Positions 11,117 to 21,034 of a stretch of 64,000 nt of DNA are shown here, piece after piece; the first letter of the stretch is position 1, and each line of letters opens with the position of its first letter. The stretch is from Fictibacillus nanhaiensis (lineage in GTDB: Bacteria; Bacillota; Bacilli; Bacillales; Fictibacillaceae). Below the pieces are notes generated by a model, which was given only the letters and a program-made list of their open reading frames with translations, was not told where the DNA came from and searched no databases. The stretch lies in contig NZ_JAHVJO010000001.1 in the NCBI RefSeq assembly GCF_019801215.1, forward strand, positions 434,001-498,000, in the 5' to 3' direction. The translations under genes and the position numbers were made by a program.

Positions 11117-11165
11117 TTGTAAAAATTCAGCCTTTATATCTATAATAAAAGTGAAAGCGCATACA
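11117..11165 (+). promoter_or_regulatory. Sigma-A promoter with CcpA cre site for the acyl-CoA dehydrogenase/ligase pair
   Basis: TTGTAA (11117-11122), an 18-bp spacer and TATAAT (11141-11146) form a good sigma-A promoter. TGAAAGCGCATACA at 11152-11165 matches the cre consensus TGNAANCGNWNNCA at every fixed base and covers the expected transcription start. Repression by CcpA during growth on sugar is the inferred effect. Confidence 0.7.
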
Positions 11166-11202
11166 AGATAGAGGAAAAAATTTCAAAGGGTGGGATGCAA
11201 CC

Positions 11203-12342
11203 ATGAATTTTACATTAACAGAAGAACAATTGATGATTCAAAAGATGATGCGTGAATTCGCTGATGAAGTTGTTGCACCAGGTGCGGAAGCAAGAGATAA
11301 AAATAAGGAGTTTCCTGTTGAGATATTTGAAAAACTATCTAAGCTTGGAATGATGGGTCTTCCTTTTCCAGAAGAATATGGCGGAGGCGGTGCAGATACG
11401 ATAAGTTTTGCGATCGCAGTGGAAGAATTAAGCCGTGCTTGTGGTTCGACAGGGATTACATACTCTGCTCATGTTTCTTTAGGCGGGGCTCCATTAAATC
11501 TCTTTGGGACTCATGAACAAAAAGAAAAGTATTTAACTCCAATTTGTACGGGAGACTCGTTTGGAGCATTTGGGTTAACTGAACCTAATGCGGGTTCAGA
11601 TGCTGGAGGAACTGAAACGACAGCTTTTCTCGAAAATGGGGAATGGCTCATTAACGGCAGCAAGTGTTATATTACGAATGCAAGTTATGCTAAGCATTTA
11701 GCGTTAACCGCAATCACGAATAGAAATGGCAGCGATAAAGAGATTTCAGCAATCATTGTTCCTACAGATGCTCAAGGATTCCGAGTAATCGATAATTATG
11801 AGAAAATGGGTCTTCATTCTTCAAACACAACTGAATTATTTATGGAAGATGTGAAGGTACCAGAAGAAAATTTACTAGGCAAGCGTGGAGACGGCTTTAA
11901 ACAGTTCCTAGTAACGCTCGATGGCGGCAGGATAGGTATCGGTGCGATGGCTGTAGGTATTGCTCAGGCTGCTTATGAGAGAGCCCTATCTTATGCGAAA
12001 GAACGCAAGCAATTTGGAAGATCAATTTCTAAGTTCCAAGCGATTCAATTTAAACTTGCAGATATGGCAATGAAAATCGAACTTGCCAGACTGATGGTAT
12101 ATAAAGCAGCTTGGTTAAAAGACCAGGGAAAAAAGTTTTCAAAAGAAGCTTCAATGGCAAAGTTATACGCATCAGAAGCGTGTATGCAGATTTGTTCTGA
12201 AAGCGTCCAAATTCATGGTGGAAACGGCTACATGAGGGATTATCATGTAGAGCGGTATTTTAGAGATGCTAAACTGCTTGAGATTGGGGAAGGTACATCT
12301 GAAATTCAGCGCATAGTGATTGCAAGAGAAATTGGCTGTTAA
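11203..12342 (+). CDS. Acyl-CoA dehydrogenase
   Basis: 379-residue FAD-dependent acyl-CoA dehydrogenase catalysing the first dehydrogenation of fatty or branched acyl-CoA oxidation. The family signatures are visible: [16 protein letters not shown] (substrate/FAD binding, residues about 122-137), the [14 protein letters not shown] helix region, and [22 protein letters not shown] near the C terminus. The 28-bp gap to the ligase indicates one operon. The pair resembles B. subtilis yngJ-yngI, but here it sits between sigA and cccA, where B. subtilis has nothing. Substrate chain length cannot be read from sequence. Confidence 0.92.
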   Translation: MNFTLTEEQLMIQKMMREFADEVVAPGAEARDKNKEFPVEIFEKLSKLGMMGLPFPEEYGGGGADTISFAIAVEELSRACGSTGITYSAHVSLGGAPLNLFGTHEQKEKYLTPICTGDSFGAFGLTEPNAGSDAGGTETTAFLENGEWLINGSKCYITNASYAKHLALTAITNRNGSDKEISAIIVPTDAQGFRVIDNYEKMGLHSSNTTELFMEDVKVPEENLLGKRGDGFKQFLVTLDGGRIGIGAMAVGIAQAAYERALSYAKERKQFGRSISKFQAIQFKLADMAMKIELARLMVYKAAWLKDQGKKFSKEASMAKLYASEACMQICSESVQIHGGNGYMRDYHVERYFRDAKLLEIGEGTSEIQRIVIAREIGC

Positions 12343-12370
12343 TTTCATAAATTAATTGATGGGGTGAATT

Positions 12371-13987
12371 ATGGCTGAGTTAATGAAGCTAACTGTTGGA
12401 GATTGTTTGAAGCAGCAGGCAAAGATAAACAAGGCTCAAGAAGCCATTGTGTACAGTAAACTTGGAATTCGCTACACCTATCATGAATTTTATGAATTAA
12501 CAAGTAAGGTTGCCAAAGGCTTAATGGCAATGGGAATCCAAAAAGGGGACCACGTTGCTGTTTGGGCGACGAATGTACCAGAATGGCTTCTTCTGCAATT
12601 TGGTACTGCACGTGCGGGTGCAGTATTAGTAACGGTTAATACGAACTACCAGCGTGCCGAATTAGATTATTTGCTAAAGCAGTCAGATGCGAAAGCGTTA
12701 TTTTTTATTGAACAGTTTCGTACTACTTCTTACAAAGAGATGGTTGATTCAGTTCAAGAACGAGTAGAAGAGTTTCCAATGCTAAAACATTTTGTTGAGA
12801 TCGGTAGTGAAAGCTCTACATCATACCCAACATTTGAAGAAATGCTAGAAGCAGGAAATGCTATTACAGATGAAGAGCTACTGATACGAGAGAGATCCCT
12901 ACATTATGACGATGTTATCAACATGCAATATACATCGGGTACGACAGGTTTTCCAAAAGGTGTTATGCTGACGCATTATAATATTGTGAATAATGCAAGA
13001 CAGATCGCTGACAGTATGAATCTTACAAATGATGATCGATTGTGTATACCGGTACCTTTTTTCCACTGCTTTGGATGTGTTTTAGGGACATTAGCAGCTG
13101 TAACTGTGGGAGCAACAATGGTTCCTATTGTGCAGTTTGATCCAAAAGAAGTGCTCGAAACAGTCGAAAAGGAAAAATGTACAGGCTTACATGGCGTGCC
13201 TACAATGTTTATTGCTGAACTAAATCTCCCTGAATTCGATTCTTATCAATTAGATTCATTGCGAACAGGAATAATGGCAGGTTCTCCTTGTCCGATCGAA
13301 GTGATGAAAAAAGTGATTGAGAAAATGGGGATGACTGAGATTACAATCGCATACGGTCAAACCGAATCTTCTCCGGTGATTACCCAAACGAGAACCGACG
13401 ATCCTATCGAACGTAGAGTAGAAACCGTTGGTAAAAAACATTCACAAGTTGAGGCGAAAGTGGTAGACCCTCTAACAAACAAAGAAGTTAAATCTGGTGA
13501 GCAAGGGGAACTATGCACAAGAGGATACCATGTTATGAAAGGCTATTATAAAATGCCTGAAGCGACGAAAGAAGCGATCGATCATGAAGGCTGGCTTCAT
13601 ACGGGTGATTTGGCAACTGTAGATGATGAGGGCTATTTCAGGATTACTGGACGTTTAAAGGATATGATTATTCGCGGTGGTGAAAATGTTTATCCGAGAG
13701 AAGTAGAAGAATTCCTTTATTCTCATCCTGCAATTTTGGATGTTCAAGTTATCGGCGTGCCTGATAAGAAATTCGGTGAGAAAGTAGCTGCATGTATCCA
13801 ATTGAAAGAAGGACATTGTCTAACGGCTGATGAAGTAAAGAAGTATTGCAAAGGCAAGATTTCTCACTTTAAGATTCCTGAATACTATTTGTTTGTTAAT
13901 GAATATCCGATGACCGCTTCAGGCAAAATTCAAAAATATAAACTGAAAGAACTAGCGTTAGAGGCTTTATCTGTTACTCATGAATAG
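12371..13987 (+). CDS. AMP-forming acyl-CoA ligase (YngI-like)
   Basis: 538-residue ANL-superfamily enzyme that activates a carboxylic or fatty acid to its CoA thioester using ATP. The P-loop-like YTSGTTGFPKG, AYGQTESSPV, the adenylate-binding LHTGDLATVDDEG, the hinge GRLKDMIIRGGENVYPREVEE and the C-terminal lysine in SGKIQKYKL are all intact. Being next to an acyl-CoA dehydrogenase suggests that its product is the substrate of that enzyme. Closest recalled relative is YngI, expressed in the B. subtilis mother cell; the substrate is not determined. Confidence 0.9.
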   Translation: MAELMKLTVGDCLKQQAKINKAQEAIVYSKLGIRYTYHEFYELTSKVAKGLMAMGIQKGDHVAVWATNVPEWLLLQFGTARAGAVLVTVNTNYQRAELDYLLKQSDAKALFFIEQFRTTSYKEMVDSVQERVEEFPMLKHFVEIGSESSTSYPTFEEMLEAGNAITDEELLIRERSLHYDDVINMQYTSGTTGFPKGVMLTHYNIVNNARQIADSMNLTNDDRLCIPVPFFHCFGCVLGTLAAVTVGATMVPIVQFDPKEVLETVEKEKCTGLHGVPTMFIAELNLPEFDSYQLDSLRTGIMAGSPCPIEVMKKVIEKMGMTEITIAYGQTESSPVITQTRTDDPIERRVETVGKKHSQVEAKVVDPLTNKEVKSGEQGELCTRGYHVMKGYYKMPEATKEAIDHEGWLHTGDLATVDDEGYFRITGRLKDMIIRGGENVYPREVEEFLYSHPAILDVQVIGVPDKKFGEKVAACIQLKEGHCLTADEVKKYCKGKISHFKIPEYYLFVNEYPMTASGKIQKYKLKELALEALSVTHE

Positions 13988-14014
13988 CCACAAAATCGTG
14001 GCTATTTTTTTTAT
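13984..14014 (+). terminator. Terminator after the acyl-CoA ligase
   Basis: ATAGCCAC (13984-13991) and GTGGCTAT (13998-14005) with a T run. The stop codon lies in the 5' arm. Confidence 0.85.
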
Positions 14015-14069
14015 TGATGTTGTTAAACGTGATATCTTGTGACAAAACTGGTAAAAATATAGTTTGCCC

Positions 14070-14098
14070 TTCCCAAGTAAACGCTTTTAAAGTACAAT
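14070..14098 (+). promoter_or_regulatory. Likely cccA promoter with imperfect cre-like element
   Basis: TACAAT (14093-14098) is a plausible -10. AGTAAACGCTTTTA (14076-14089) in the spacer is an imperfect CcpA site with mismatches at two fixed positions. The -35 is weak (TTCCCA). Confidence 0.35.
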
Positions 14099-14179
14099 AG
14101 GTTATGGATTGTTAACCAATACATAGTAGGTTTTTTAACACAACAACAAATGATGTGAACAGACGAAGGAGGAATATGA

Positions 14180-14524
14180 ATGAAGCGTAATCCACTCATT
14201 CCTTTTGCAATTATAGGAGTTATTGGAATTGTTCTTATGCTCACAATGGGCGGTTATGGTATTAACGAAATCCATCAGGCTAGTCAAGATAAAGAAAAGG
14301 CAGCCATGGACCCACAAGCCATTTACAAACAAAATTGTTCTTCTTGTCACGGACAGAACCTTGAAGGTAATGTAGGTCCTGCATTAGACAAAATTGGCGG
14401 TACATACTCCAGCGAAGAGATTGCCGAGGTTATTAAGAACGGTAAAGGATCTGGAATGCCCGCAGGTCTAGTAAAGGGAGAAGAAGCAAAAATATTGGTT
14501 AACTGGCTCGCAGAAAAAAAATAA
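14180..14524 (+). CDS. cccA: Cytochrome c550 (membrane-anchored)
   Basis: 114-residue class I c-type cytochrome. An N-terminal uncleaved anchor (about residues 5-28) is followed by a linker and a haem domain. The haem attachment motif CSSCH is at about residues 53-57, and the axial Met is in SGMPAGL. AAGGAGG seven bases ahead supports the start. It carries electrons at the outer face of the membrane, probably to a terminal oxidase. Order sigA-(insertion)-cccA-trmK-yqfO otherwise matches B. subtilis. Confidence 0.93.
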   Translation: MKRNPLIPFAIIGVIGIVLMLTMGGYGINEIHQASQDKEKAAMDPQAIYKQNCSSCHGQNLEGNVGPALDKIGGTYSSEEIAEVIKNGKGSGMPAGLVKGEEAKILVNWLAEKK

Positions 14525-14532
14525 AATAGAAA

Positions 14533-14568
14533 AGAGCTTCTTGTTGATTCGAACAGGAAGCTTTTTTT
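14533..14568 (+). terminator. Terminator after cccA
   Basis: AGCTTC-T-TGTT stem with AACA-G-GAAGCT followed by TTTTTTT. Confidence 0.8.
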
Positions 14569-14641
14569 CATGCAGAATGACAAAAAATCTCGATCGTAAC
14601 AAATACTAGAATGAACGAAACTAATGAAGCGGTGATAAAAG

Positions 14642-15343
14642 ATGAATTCTGAAAAATTATCAAAAAGACTTGAAACGGTTGCCTCGTATGTACCAAAAGG
14701 TTCTATTTTAGCAGATATTGGTTCAGATCATGCCTATTTACCATGCTACTTAGGTATAAAAAAAACCATTAATAAAGCAATAGCTGGAGAAATAACAGAA
14801 GGTCCGTTCTTATCTGCAAAAGAACAAGTCCTTCTCGATGGACTTAGCGACGTGATTGAGGTAAGAAAAGGCGACGGATTATCTGTACTTCAAGAAGATG
14901 AAGCAGAAGTTGTAACCATCTGTGGTATGGGTGGTTCTTTAATTACGTCTATCCTTGAAAAAGGAAAAAATAAATTAGGTGCTGCAAAACGGTTAATTCT
15001 GCAGCCGAACGTTGGAGCAAAAACAGTAAGAAAATGGCTGTTAAAAGAAAACTGGGTGCTCGTTGCTGAAGAAATACTCAAGGAAGACGGGAAAATTTAC
15101 GAAGTTTTAGTTGCTGATCGCACGGGTGATCAGCCTTACTCCAACAATGTAGAAGCGGAACTATTGTTAGGTCCATTTTTAATAAATAATCAAAATCAAG
15201 CGTTTAAGGAAAAATGGACCGGGGAAGTCAATCAATGGAATGCGATATTGACTCAAATGGAAAATAGCCATGGAGAATCCTCGGAAATCAAGAGGGTGGA
15301 ACTCGTGAACAACATAAAACGTGTTAAGGGGTGGATGCAGTGA
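14642..15343 (+). CDS. trmK: tRNA (adenine22-N1)-methyltransferase TrmK
   Basis: 233-residue SAM-dependent Rossmann methyltransferase that makes m1A at position 22 of tRNA. The SAM-binding motif I is ILADIGSDHAYLP, and the family-typical ICGMGG and LQPNVG motifs follow. It overlaps the next gene by four to thirteen bases depending on which GTG starts YqfO, as in B. subtilis yqfN-yqfO. Confidence 0.93.
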   Translation: MNSEKLSKRLETVASYVPKGSILADIGSDHAYLPCYLGIKKTINKAIAGEITEGPFLSAKEQVLLDGLSDVIEVRKGDGLSVLQEDEAEVVTICGMGGSLITSILEKGKNKLGAAKRLILQPNVGAKTVRKWLLKENWVLVAEEILKEDGKIYEVLVADRTGDQPYSNNVEAELLLGPFLINNQNQAFKEKWTGEVNQWNAILTQMENSHGESSEIKRVELVNNIKRVKGWMQ

Positions 15344-16461
15344 GTAAAACAGCTAATGCGCAATATATCATTTCTCTATTAGAGAGTTTTGCACCTAAAA
15401 GTATGGCTGTTGATGGTGATCCTATCGGACTGCAAGTAGGCTCCTTGAATCGGCCTGTAAAAAAGGTAATGATTGCTTTAGATGTACTAGAGAGCGTTGT
15501 AGATGAAGCTATCGCAAATGAAGTGGATCTGATTATCGCTCACCATCCCTTAATTTATCGCCCTTTGAAGAAGATAGACACGAATACTCCGAAAGGAAGA
15601 GTAATTTCAAAGTTACTGAAACAAGATATCACTGTTTATGCAGCTCACACAAACCTGGACGTAACGGCCTCAGGGGTGAATAGTTGGCTCTCAGACTGCT
15701 TAGAATTAAAACAAACAGAAGTGCTCGCTCCTACTTATGAAGAGGAGCTTGTAAAACTCTGTGTGTTTGTGCCATTAACACATGAAGAACATGTAAGACA
15801 GGCAATAGGGAATGCCGGAGCAGGTCATATCGGGAATTACAGTCATTGTACTTTTTCATCCAACGGATGGGGTACATTTACTCCACTGGAAGGAACGACA
15901 CCTTTTATTGGAGAGTTAGGAAAACAGGAACGAACAGAGGAAGTCAAAATTGAGTCGATCATGCCTGTATCCATACAAAAGCATGTAATAGCTGCCATGA
16001 AAAAAGCGCATCCATACGAAGAAATTGCCTATGATCTATTTCCGCTTCTAAACAAAGGAAACGAACTGGGAATAGGGAAAATCGGAATGCTTCCTAAAGA
16101 AATGGAAATGGAACAGTTTGTTGACCATGTAAAAAAAGCTTTTGGTCTTTCAAACGTTCGAGTGATTAAAGGTCACAATCATAGCATTAAAAAAGTAGCT
16201 GTTGTAGGCGGTGATGGAAACAAATATATTTACCCAGCTGTTCGAAAAGGGGCAGATGTATTAGTAACTGGTGATATTTATTATCATAATGCACACGATG
16301 CACAGGAAGAAGGGCTTACTATCGTGGATGCGGGACATCACATCGAAAAAATAATGAAACATGAACTTAAACGCGTCCTAGAGAAAGAGCTAGTTAAAAG
16401 AAAATATGATACCCAGGTCATAGAATCTGAAGTCATAACCGAACCGTTTACATTTATGTAG
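15340..16461 (+). CDS. yqfO: Nif3-like dinuclear metal protein YqfO
   Basis: 373-residue NIF3/GTP cyclohydrolase 1 type 2 homologue. Metal-binding residues are seen in IIAHHPLIYRP, AAHTNLD, GDIYYHNAHDA and DAGHHIEKI. A PII-like insertion (about residues 125-230) splits the domain, as in the long Bacillus form. GTG 15340 is preferred over GTG 15331, since AAGGGGTGG then sits at normal spacing and the length equals the B. subtilis protein. Biochemical role remains unsettled for the family. Confidence 0.9.
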   Translation: MSKTANAQYIISLLESFAPKSMAVDGDPIGLQVGSLNRPVKKVMIALDVLESVVDEAIANEVDLIIAHHPLIYRPLKKIDTNTPKGRVISKLLKQDITVYAAHTNLDVTASGVNSWLSDCLELKQTEVLAPTYEEELVKLCVFVPLTHEEHVRQAIGNAGAGHIGNYSHCTFSSNGWGTFTPLEGTTPFIGELGKQERTEEVKIESIMPVSIQKHVIAAMKKAHPYEEIAYDLFPLLNKGNELGIGKIGMLPKEMEMEQFVDHVKKAFGLSNVRVIKGHNHSIKKVAVVGGDGNKYIYPAVRKGADVLVTGDIYYHNAHDAQEEGLTIVDAGHHIEKIMKHELKRVLEKELVKRKYDTQVIESEVITEPFTFM

Positions 16462-16521
16462 ATACTTTTACCATAAGTTTACGTGGACAGAAACTCTTAA
16501 AAACCAGTCAGAATAGCAAAA

Positions 16522-16552
16522 AACAAAGCTGGCTTCAAAGCCAGCTTTGCTT
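16522..16552. terminator. Bidirectional terminator between yqfO and ispH
   Basis: AAAGCTGGCT (16525-16534) and AGCCAGCTTT (16539-16548), a ten-pair stem lying between convergent genes. Confidence 0.8.
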
Positions 16553-16555
16553 TCA

Positions 16556-17500
16556 TTACTTTTTCTCTTTTACTTTTGGAAGGATTCGGTTCAACGTTAC
16601 TTTACGTTCTTTTTTCCAAGTTTCTTGGTCGTTTTCATCGTAGCTTGCAAGGAAATCAATGACTTCTTTTGTAATGGGTGTAGGTGTTGACGCACCAGAA
16701 GTAACCCCTACTTTTTTGACCCCTTTTAACCAAGATAAATCAATCTCTGAAACATCGGAGATACGGTACGATGGGGTTCCTGCTATTTCCTCTGAAACTT
16801 GGGCAAGACGATTTGAGTTGTTGCTCCTCGGGTCTCCAACAACCAACACAAGGTCACAATCACCGGCTTGATTTGCTACTGCTTCTTGCCTTACTTGTGT
16901 TGCTAAACAAATTTCTTTATGAACTTCAGCATTTGGGTATTTTATTAATAACTGTTTAATAAGTTCAGCTACATCCCATTGGCTCATCGTCGTTTGGTTA
17001 GTAATAAGAATCTTTTCACTATCTACTTTTAATTGGTGAAGGTCTTCTGTATTTTCAACAAGATGTACGATATGAGGTGCAATTCCGATCGCACCTTCAG
17101 GTTCAGGGTGACCTTTTTTTCCAATATAGATAATCTCATAACCTTCTTTTTCTTTCTCTCTTATCAGATCATGTGTTTTGGTTACGTCAGGACAAGTTGC
17201 ATCAATTTCATAAAGACCTTTTTCATGCGCGATGCGTCTCACTTCTGGTGACACTCCATGAGCTGTGTAAATAACCGTCCCTGATTCAATGTTTCGGATG
17301 ATATCTAATCGATTGTTCCCATCAAGTGTAATAATCCCTTCATCTTCAAAGGCATCTGTTACATGTTTGTTATGAACGATCATACCTAGAATATAAATCG
17401 GTCTCGGAAGGGTTGGATCATTTGCTGCCTGGCGTGCCATGACCATAGCGTCAACAACACCATAACAATACCCACGCGGCGATATTTTAACGATTTCCAT
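16556..17500 (-). CDS. ispH: 4-hydroxy-3-methylbut-2-enyl diphosphate reductase
   Basis: 314-residue [4Fe-4S] enzyme of the last step of the MEP isoprenoid pathway, giving IPP and DMAPP. The three cluster cysteines are visible in SPRGYCYG (Cys12), DATCPDV and KEICLATQ. Substrate-binding TSGASTPTP is near the C terminus. The partner gene ispG lies 12.6 kb away in the same window. The start has GGAGAG upstream. Transcribed against yqfO. Confidence 0.95.
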   Translation of the reverse strand: MEIVKISPRGYCYGVVDAMVMARQAANDPTLPRPIYILGMIVHNKHVTDAFEDEGIITLDGNNRLDIIRNIESGTVIYTAHGVSPEVRRIAHEKGLYEIDATCPDVTKTHDLIREKEKEGYEIIYIGKKGHPEPEGAIGIAPHIVHLVENTEDLHQLKVDSEKILITNQTTMSQWDVAELIKQLLIKYPNAEVHKEICLATQVRQEAVANQAGDCDLVLVVGDPRSNNSNRLAQVSEEIAGTPSYRISDVSEIDLSWLKGVKKVGVTSGASTPTPITKEVIDFLASYDENDQETWKKERKVTLNRILPKVKEKK

Positions 17501-17619
17501 TGTTGGATCTCTCCTTTATTCATATAAAAGACAGCACAGATGGCTATGCTGTCTTGGGAGATGTACTTCTGTATACGTTTATTATAAAGGAGAGGCCACA
17601 AGAACTCAAACCCTACACA

Positions 17620-18246
17620 TTATACGTATAGTTTTGGTCCTGAGAGATGATAGCCTTTTGGTACGTTTGCTCTTGGCCGAGTAGGCACTGGTTTTGTGGC
17701 AGAAGGTGCTTTTTTAGATTTTTGTATAGGTTGTATATTTGATGTTTTTGTAGATTTTGCCCCTGGTTGGACTGTTTTTTCTTCTTTTTTCTCTTTTTCT
17801 GATTTTATTTTATCAGCGTTTTCTTTCTTTTTTGCATTATGTCCTTTTGGTTCATTTTTCTTTTCTACTTTATCCGCTTTTTCAGAGGTATCTGCTTTTC
17901 CATCCGCTTCTGTTTTTGTGCTTGATCCGCTTTGGAAATCTTTTAAAGCAGTCATGATAGACGGCAAGTTCTTCATTGCTGGCCCATACTGTTTAATCAT
18001 GGGTCCCATCGTTTCAGCAACTTTTAGTACTTTTTGTACGTTATTTAACATTGTAAATACATTCGTACCGCCTGTAACACTTCCGCCGCTGCCTATTGTT
18101 CCCAAAAAACGATCAACAGATCCTCCAGGATTACGTGGCATACCGTTCATTCCTGACATCCCATGCATGTTTTGCATATGGGGATTTATCTGAAAAGGCT
18201 GCATAGGATGTTGAGGTTGAGTAGGATATCTGTAAAAAGGCTGCAT
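17620..18246 (-). CDS. yqfQ: YqfQ/VrrA-family protein
   Basis: 208-residue protein of the YqfQ (VrrA-like) family, position as in B. subtilis yqfP-yqfQ-yqfR. The N terminus is rich in Pro, Gln, Met and Gly (MQPFYRYPTQPQHPMQPF). A short conserved centre (VFTMLNNVQKVLKVAETMGP) is followed by a low-complexity Lys/Glu/Ala/Pro tail. It may be a spore or surface-associated structural protein, but the function is unknown. ATG 18246 is chosen because GGAGGAGG lies just upstream. Confidence 0.8.
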   Translation of the reverse strand: MQPFYRYPTQPQHPMQPFQINPHMQNMHGMSGMNGMPRNPGGSVDRFLGTIGSGGSVTGGTNVFTMLNNVQKVLKVAETMGPMIKQYGPAMKNLPSIMTALKDFQSGSSTKTEADGKADTSEKADKVEKKNEPKGHNAKKKENADKIKSEKEKKEEKTVQPGAKSTKTSNIQPIQKSKKAPSATKPVPTRPRANVPKGYHLSGPKLYV

Positions 18247-18350
18247 AATTCCTCCTCCTTTCCAAAATAATACGCTCATAAACAGAATATGAAATTCAAG
18301 AAAACATGTGTGATATTTATCCCTGTTTTCTTAGCAATTATTAAGGATGA

Positions 18351-18380
18351 TTGGCGGAAAAACGAAACTTACTCTATAAT
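18351..18380 (+). promoter_or_regulatory. Likely sigma-A promoter for cshB
   Basis: TTGGCG (18351-18356), 18-bp spacer, TATAAT (18375-18380). A 9-bp inverted repeat AAGAAAACA/TGTTTTCTT (18298-18332) lies upstream in the divergent region with yqfQ. Confidence 0.55.
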
Positions 18381-18426
18381 ACTAAAAGTGAACAGATTTA
18401 CATTTGAAAAAGAAAAAGGTGAGCGT

Positions 18427-19710
18427 ATGAAAACTCCGTTTGAACGGCTAAAAATAAATGAATCGCTCCAATCTGCATTAAGTGGAATTGGATTTGAAAA
18501 ACCGACAGAAATACAAGAACGTGTAATTCCTGGTATCATCAACGGCTTCGATGTGATCGGACAATCCCAAACAGGGTCTGGAAAAACCTTTGCCTTCCTG
18601 CTCCCGCTTATGCACAGGATTGATAACCAAAAAAATGAAGTACAAGCAGTCATTACCGCTCCTACTAGAGAGCTTGCGCAACAGATCTATAATGAGTTCT
18701 TAAAATTATCTGAGCAGTTACCTGAAGATAAACAAATTAAAGCAAAAGCCATCGTAGGCGGTACGGATAGAAAAAGAATGGCTGAAAAATTAAAAACTGT
18801 TCCACAGATGGTTATTGGCACACCTGGACGAATCAATGACCTTGTAAAGACACAAGAACTTGTTGTGTACACAGCAAACATGCTTGTTGTTGATGAAGCT
18901 GATCAAATGCTTGACATGGGCTTTATTGAAGATGTCGATCATATAGCATCACGTATGGCGAATGAACTGCAGATGATGGTATTCTCTGCAACGGTACCAG
19001 AAAAGCTGCAGCCTTTCTTAAAAAAGTATATGAAAAATCCAAAACATGTTCATGTAGAACCACAACATGTTACAGCAAAAGATATTAAGCATGTACTGAT
19101 ACAAGCAAAACACAACGATAAGCTTTCCAAGCTGATCAAGACGGCAAAAGATTTTAACCCATATTTTGCGATTGTTTTTGCAAACACGAAAAAAACAGTT
19201 GATGAGATAGCAGATGCCATGTCAGCTGAGGGTATGAGCGTCGAACGTTTACATGGTGATGTACCTCCACGTACTAGAAAAAACATCATGAAGCGAGTTC
19301 AAAAAGCTGAATTTCAATTTTTAGTAGCGACTGACCTTGCAGCAAGAGGAATTGATATTAAAGGTGTCAGCCACATCATTAACTATGAGTTTCCAAAGGA
19401 TCTTGACTTTTACATCCATCGAGCGGGAAGAACAGCTCGTGCAGGAATGTCAGGGATTTGTGCCTCTTTATTTGAGCAGACAGATCAACATGCTGTTCAA
19501 AAGCTAAAAGAAAAGAAGATCAGTTTTCAATTGGAGCAGTATAAAAACGGTGAGTGGGTACCTGTTAAACCAAGTAAAAAAGCCTCAAGCCAAAAACAAG
19601 AAGATGGCATCTATCTGCCGAAACCAAGAAAAGTAAAACCAGGCTATAAGAAGAAGATGGACGAACAGAAGAAAAAATTAATGAAAAAGAAAAGAAGAAA
19701 TACAAGATAA
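18427..19710 (+). CDS. cshB: DEAD-box RNA helicase CshB
   Basis: 427-residue ATP-dependent RNA helicase. Q motif ([14 protein letters not shown]), motif I SQTGSGKT, Ia [27 protein letters not shown] with FANTKKT and [10 protein letters not shown], and [12 protein letters not shown] are all present. The basic C-terminal tail ([13 protein letters not shown]) suits RNA binding. ATG 18427 is used rather than an upstream in-frame ATG at 18289, since AAAGGTGAG precedes it and the length matches CshB. Likely role in cold-shock RNA handling and ribosome assembly. Confidence 0.93.
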   Translation: MKTPFERLKINESLQSALSGIGFEKPTEIQERVIPGIINGFDVIGQSQTGSGKTFAFLLPLMHRIDNQKNEVQAVITAPTRELAQQIYNEFLKLSEQLPEDKQIKAKAIVGGTDRKRMAEKLKTVPQMVIGTPGRINDLVKTQELVVYTANMLVVDEADQMLDMGFIEDVDHIASRMANELQMMVFSATVPEKLQPFLKKYMKNPKHVHVEPQHVTAKDIKHVLIQAKHNDKLSKLIKTAKDFNPYFAIVFANTKKTVDEIADAMSAEGMSVERLHGDVPPRTRKNIMKRVQKAEFQFLVATDLAARGIDIKGVSHIINYEFPKDLDFYIHRAGRTARAGMSGICASLFEQTDQHAVQKLKEKKISFQLEQYKNGEWVPVKPSKKASSQKQEDGIYLPKPRKVKPGYKKKMDEQKKKLMKKKRRNTR

Positions 19711-19738
19711 CAGATTTGTGTGGAGAAGAGGGGAAAGT

Positions 19739-20629
19739 ATGATTAAAATAGGTTCTCATGTTTCAATGAGCGGTAAAAAAATGCTTTTAGCTGCAAGTGA
19801 AGAGGCAGTCTCATACGGTGCAAATACCTTTATGATCTATACAGGAGCACCTCAAAACACAAGACGAAAGAAAATAGAAGATTTGAATATCGAAGCAGGA
19901 ACGAAACATATGTTAGAGAACGGTATTGTTGATATTGTAGTGCATGCACCATACATTATTAATATCGGAAATAGTATAAAACCAGAAACATTCGAGCTAG
20001 GTGTTGACTTTCTTAGACGAGAGATTGAACGGACAGATGCTCTAGGTGCCAAACAAATTGTACTGCATCCCGGAGCCCATGTTGGTGAAGGATCTGAAGC
20101 AGGAATTAAAAAGATCATTGAAGGTCTGAATGAAGTGTTAACAAAAGAACAAAATGTACAGATTGCTCTGGAAACGATGGCTGGTAAAGGTTCTGAATGC
20201 GGAAAAACCTTTGAAGAACTTGCCCAAATCATTGAAGGTGTTAAACTGAACGAAAAGCTTTCAGTATGTTTTGATACGTGTCATACACATGATGCAGGCT
20301 ATGATATCGTAAACGATTTTGACGGTGTTATGGATCAGTTCGACAAGATTGTTGGCATAGACCGTATTAAAGTATTTCATATCAATGACAGCAAGAACGT
20401 TACAGGTGCAGCAAAGGATAGGCATGAAAATATCGGCTTTGGTCATATCGGCTTTGATGCATTGAACTATATTGTGCATCACGAGCAGTTTAGAGAGATT
20501 CCTAAAATTCTTGAAACACCTTATGTAGGAACGGATAAGAACAACAAGAAGCCGCCTTACAAATTAGAAATTGAAATGATCAAAGGGAAAGAGTTTGATC
20601 CAGAACTTCAAAATAAGCTCTTATCATAA
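19739..20629 (+). CDS. nfo: Endonuclease IV (AP endonuclease)
   Basis: 296-residue TIM-barrel enzyme with a trinuclear zinc site that incises DNA 5' to abasic sites. IGSHVSMSG at the start, [39 protein letters not shown] and HINDSKN carry the conserved metal ligands. In B. subtilis Nfo (YqfS) acts with ExoA in spores. The ATG at 19739 follows AGAGGGGAAAG. Confidence 0.95.
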   Translation: MIKIGSHVSMSGKKMLLAASEEAVSYGANTFMIYTGAPQNTRRKKIEDLNIEAGTKHMLENGIVDIVVHAPYIINIGNSIKPETFELGVDFLRREIERTDALGAKQIVLHPGAHVGEGSEAGIKKIIEGLNEVLTKEQNVQIALETMAGKGSECGKTFEELAQIIEGVKLNEKLSVCFDTCHTHDAGYDIVNDFDGVMDQFDKIVGIDRIKVFHINDSKNVTGAAKDRHENIGFGHIGFDALNYIVHHEQFREIPKILETPYVGTDKNNKKPPYKLEIEMIKGKEFDPELQNKLLS

Positions 20630-20660
20630 TAAAAAAGTCGCACAGGTGTGCGGCTTTTTG
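20630..20660 (+). terminator. Terminator after nfo
   Basis: AAAAAGTCGCACA-gg-TGTGCGGCTTTTT hairpin, near-palindromic with one G-U pair. Confidence 0.85.
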
Positions 20661-20670
20661 TTTTACTTGT

Positions 20671-20931
20671 TTACCTGTCAATGTACGTTTGAATTAAGTA
20701 TTGAATATAATTTGCTTTCTCAGGGCTGACTTCTTTTGCAATCGTTGCAATGATTTGTTTTCGCTGAGCAAGATTTTTTATATCGATGGTCTGCCTTCTT
20801 AAAATGTTTACGATTTTTTCTGCTTCTACTTGGGATATGGGAAGCTGATATTGCGCTGCCAGAGTGATTAATTCATTTGGACTCATCGTATTTAATTTTT
20901 GGTTAACAAAGTGCACGATAATTGGATTCAT
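20671..20931 (-). CDS. yqfT: DUF2624 protein YqfT
   Basis: 86-residue small helical protein starting MNPIIVHFVNQKLNTM, of the YqfT family; function unknown. The start at 20931 is preceded by GGAGGGGATT on the minus strand; the frame extends further upstream but that part crosses a terminator hairpin. Position after nfo is as in B. subtilis. Confidence 0.8.
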   Translation of the reverse strand: MNPIIVHFVNQKLNTMSPNELITLAAQYQLPISQVEAEKIVNILRRQTIDIKNLAQRKQIIATIAKEVSPEKANYIQYLIQTYIDR

Positions 20932-20987
20932 ACACAAATCCCCTCCTGACTTTTTCATTGTATGAGTCAAAAGCGGAGAAAGTGCTA

Positions 20988-21025
20988 AAAAAAAGACTAT
21001 GGAATTATTCCAAAGTCTTTTTTTC
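20988..21025 (-). terminator. Terminator of the purine permease gene
   Basis: AAAAAAGACT-a-TGGAAT / ATTCCA-a-AGTCTTTTTT, a long A/T-flanked stem just past the permease stop. Confidence 0.75.
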
Positions 21026-21034
21026 CTTTTGTGA

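Noticed and set aside
17696-18193. 165-codon plus-strand frame rich in Phe and Ser
   Set aside because: It is the complement of the Lys/Glu/Ala-rich YqfQ tail; composition explains it.
18298-18332. 9-bp inverted repeat AAGAAAACA/TGTTTTCTT between yqfQ and cshB
   Set aside because: No T run, AT-rich sequence, 17-base loop; noted under the cshB promoter but not called as an operator.
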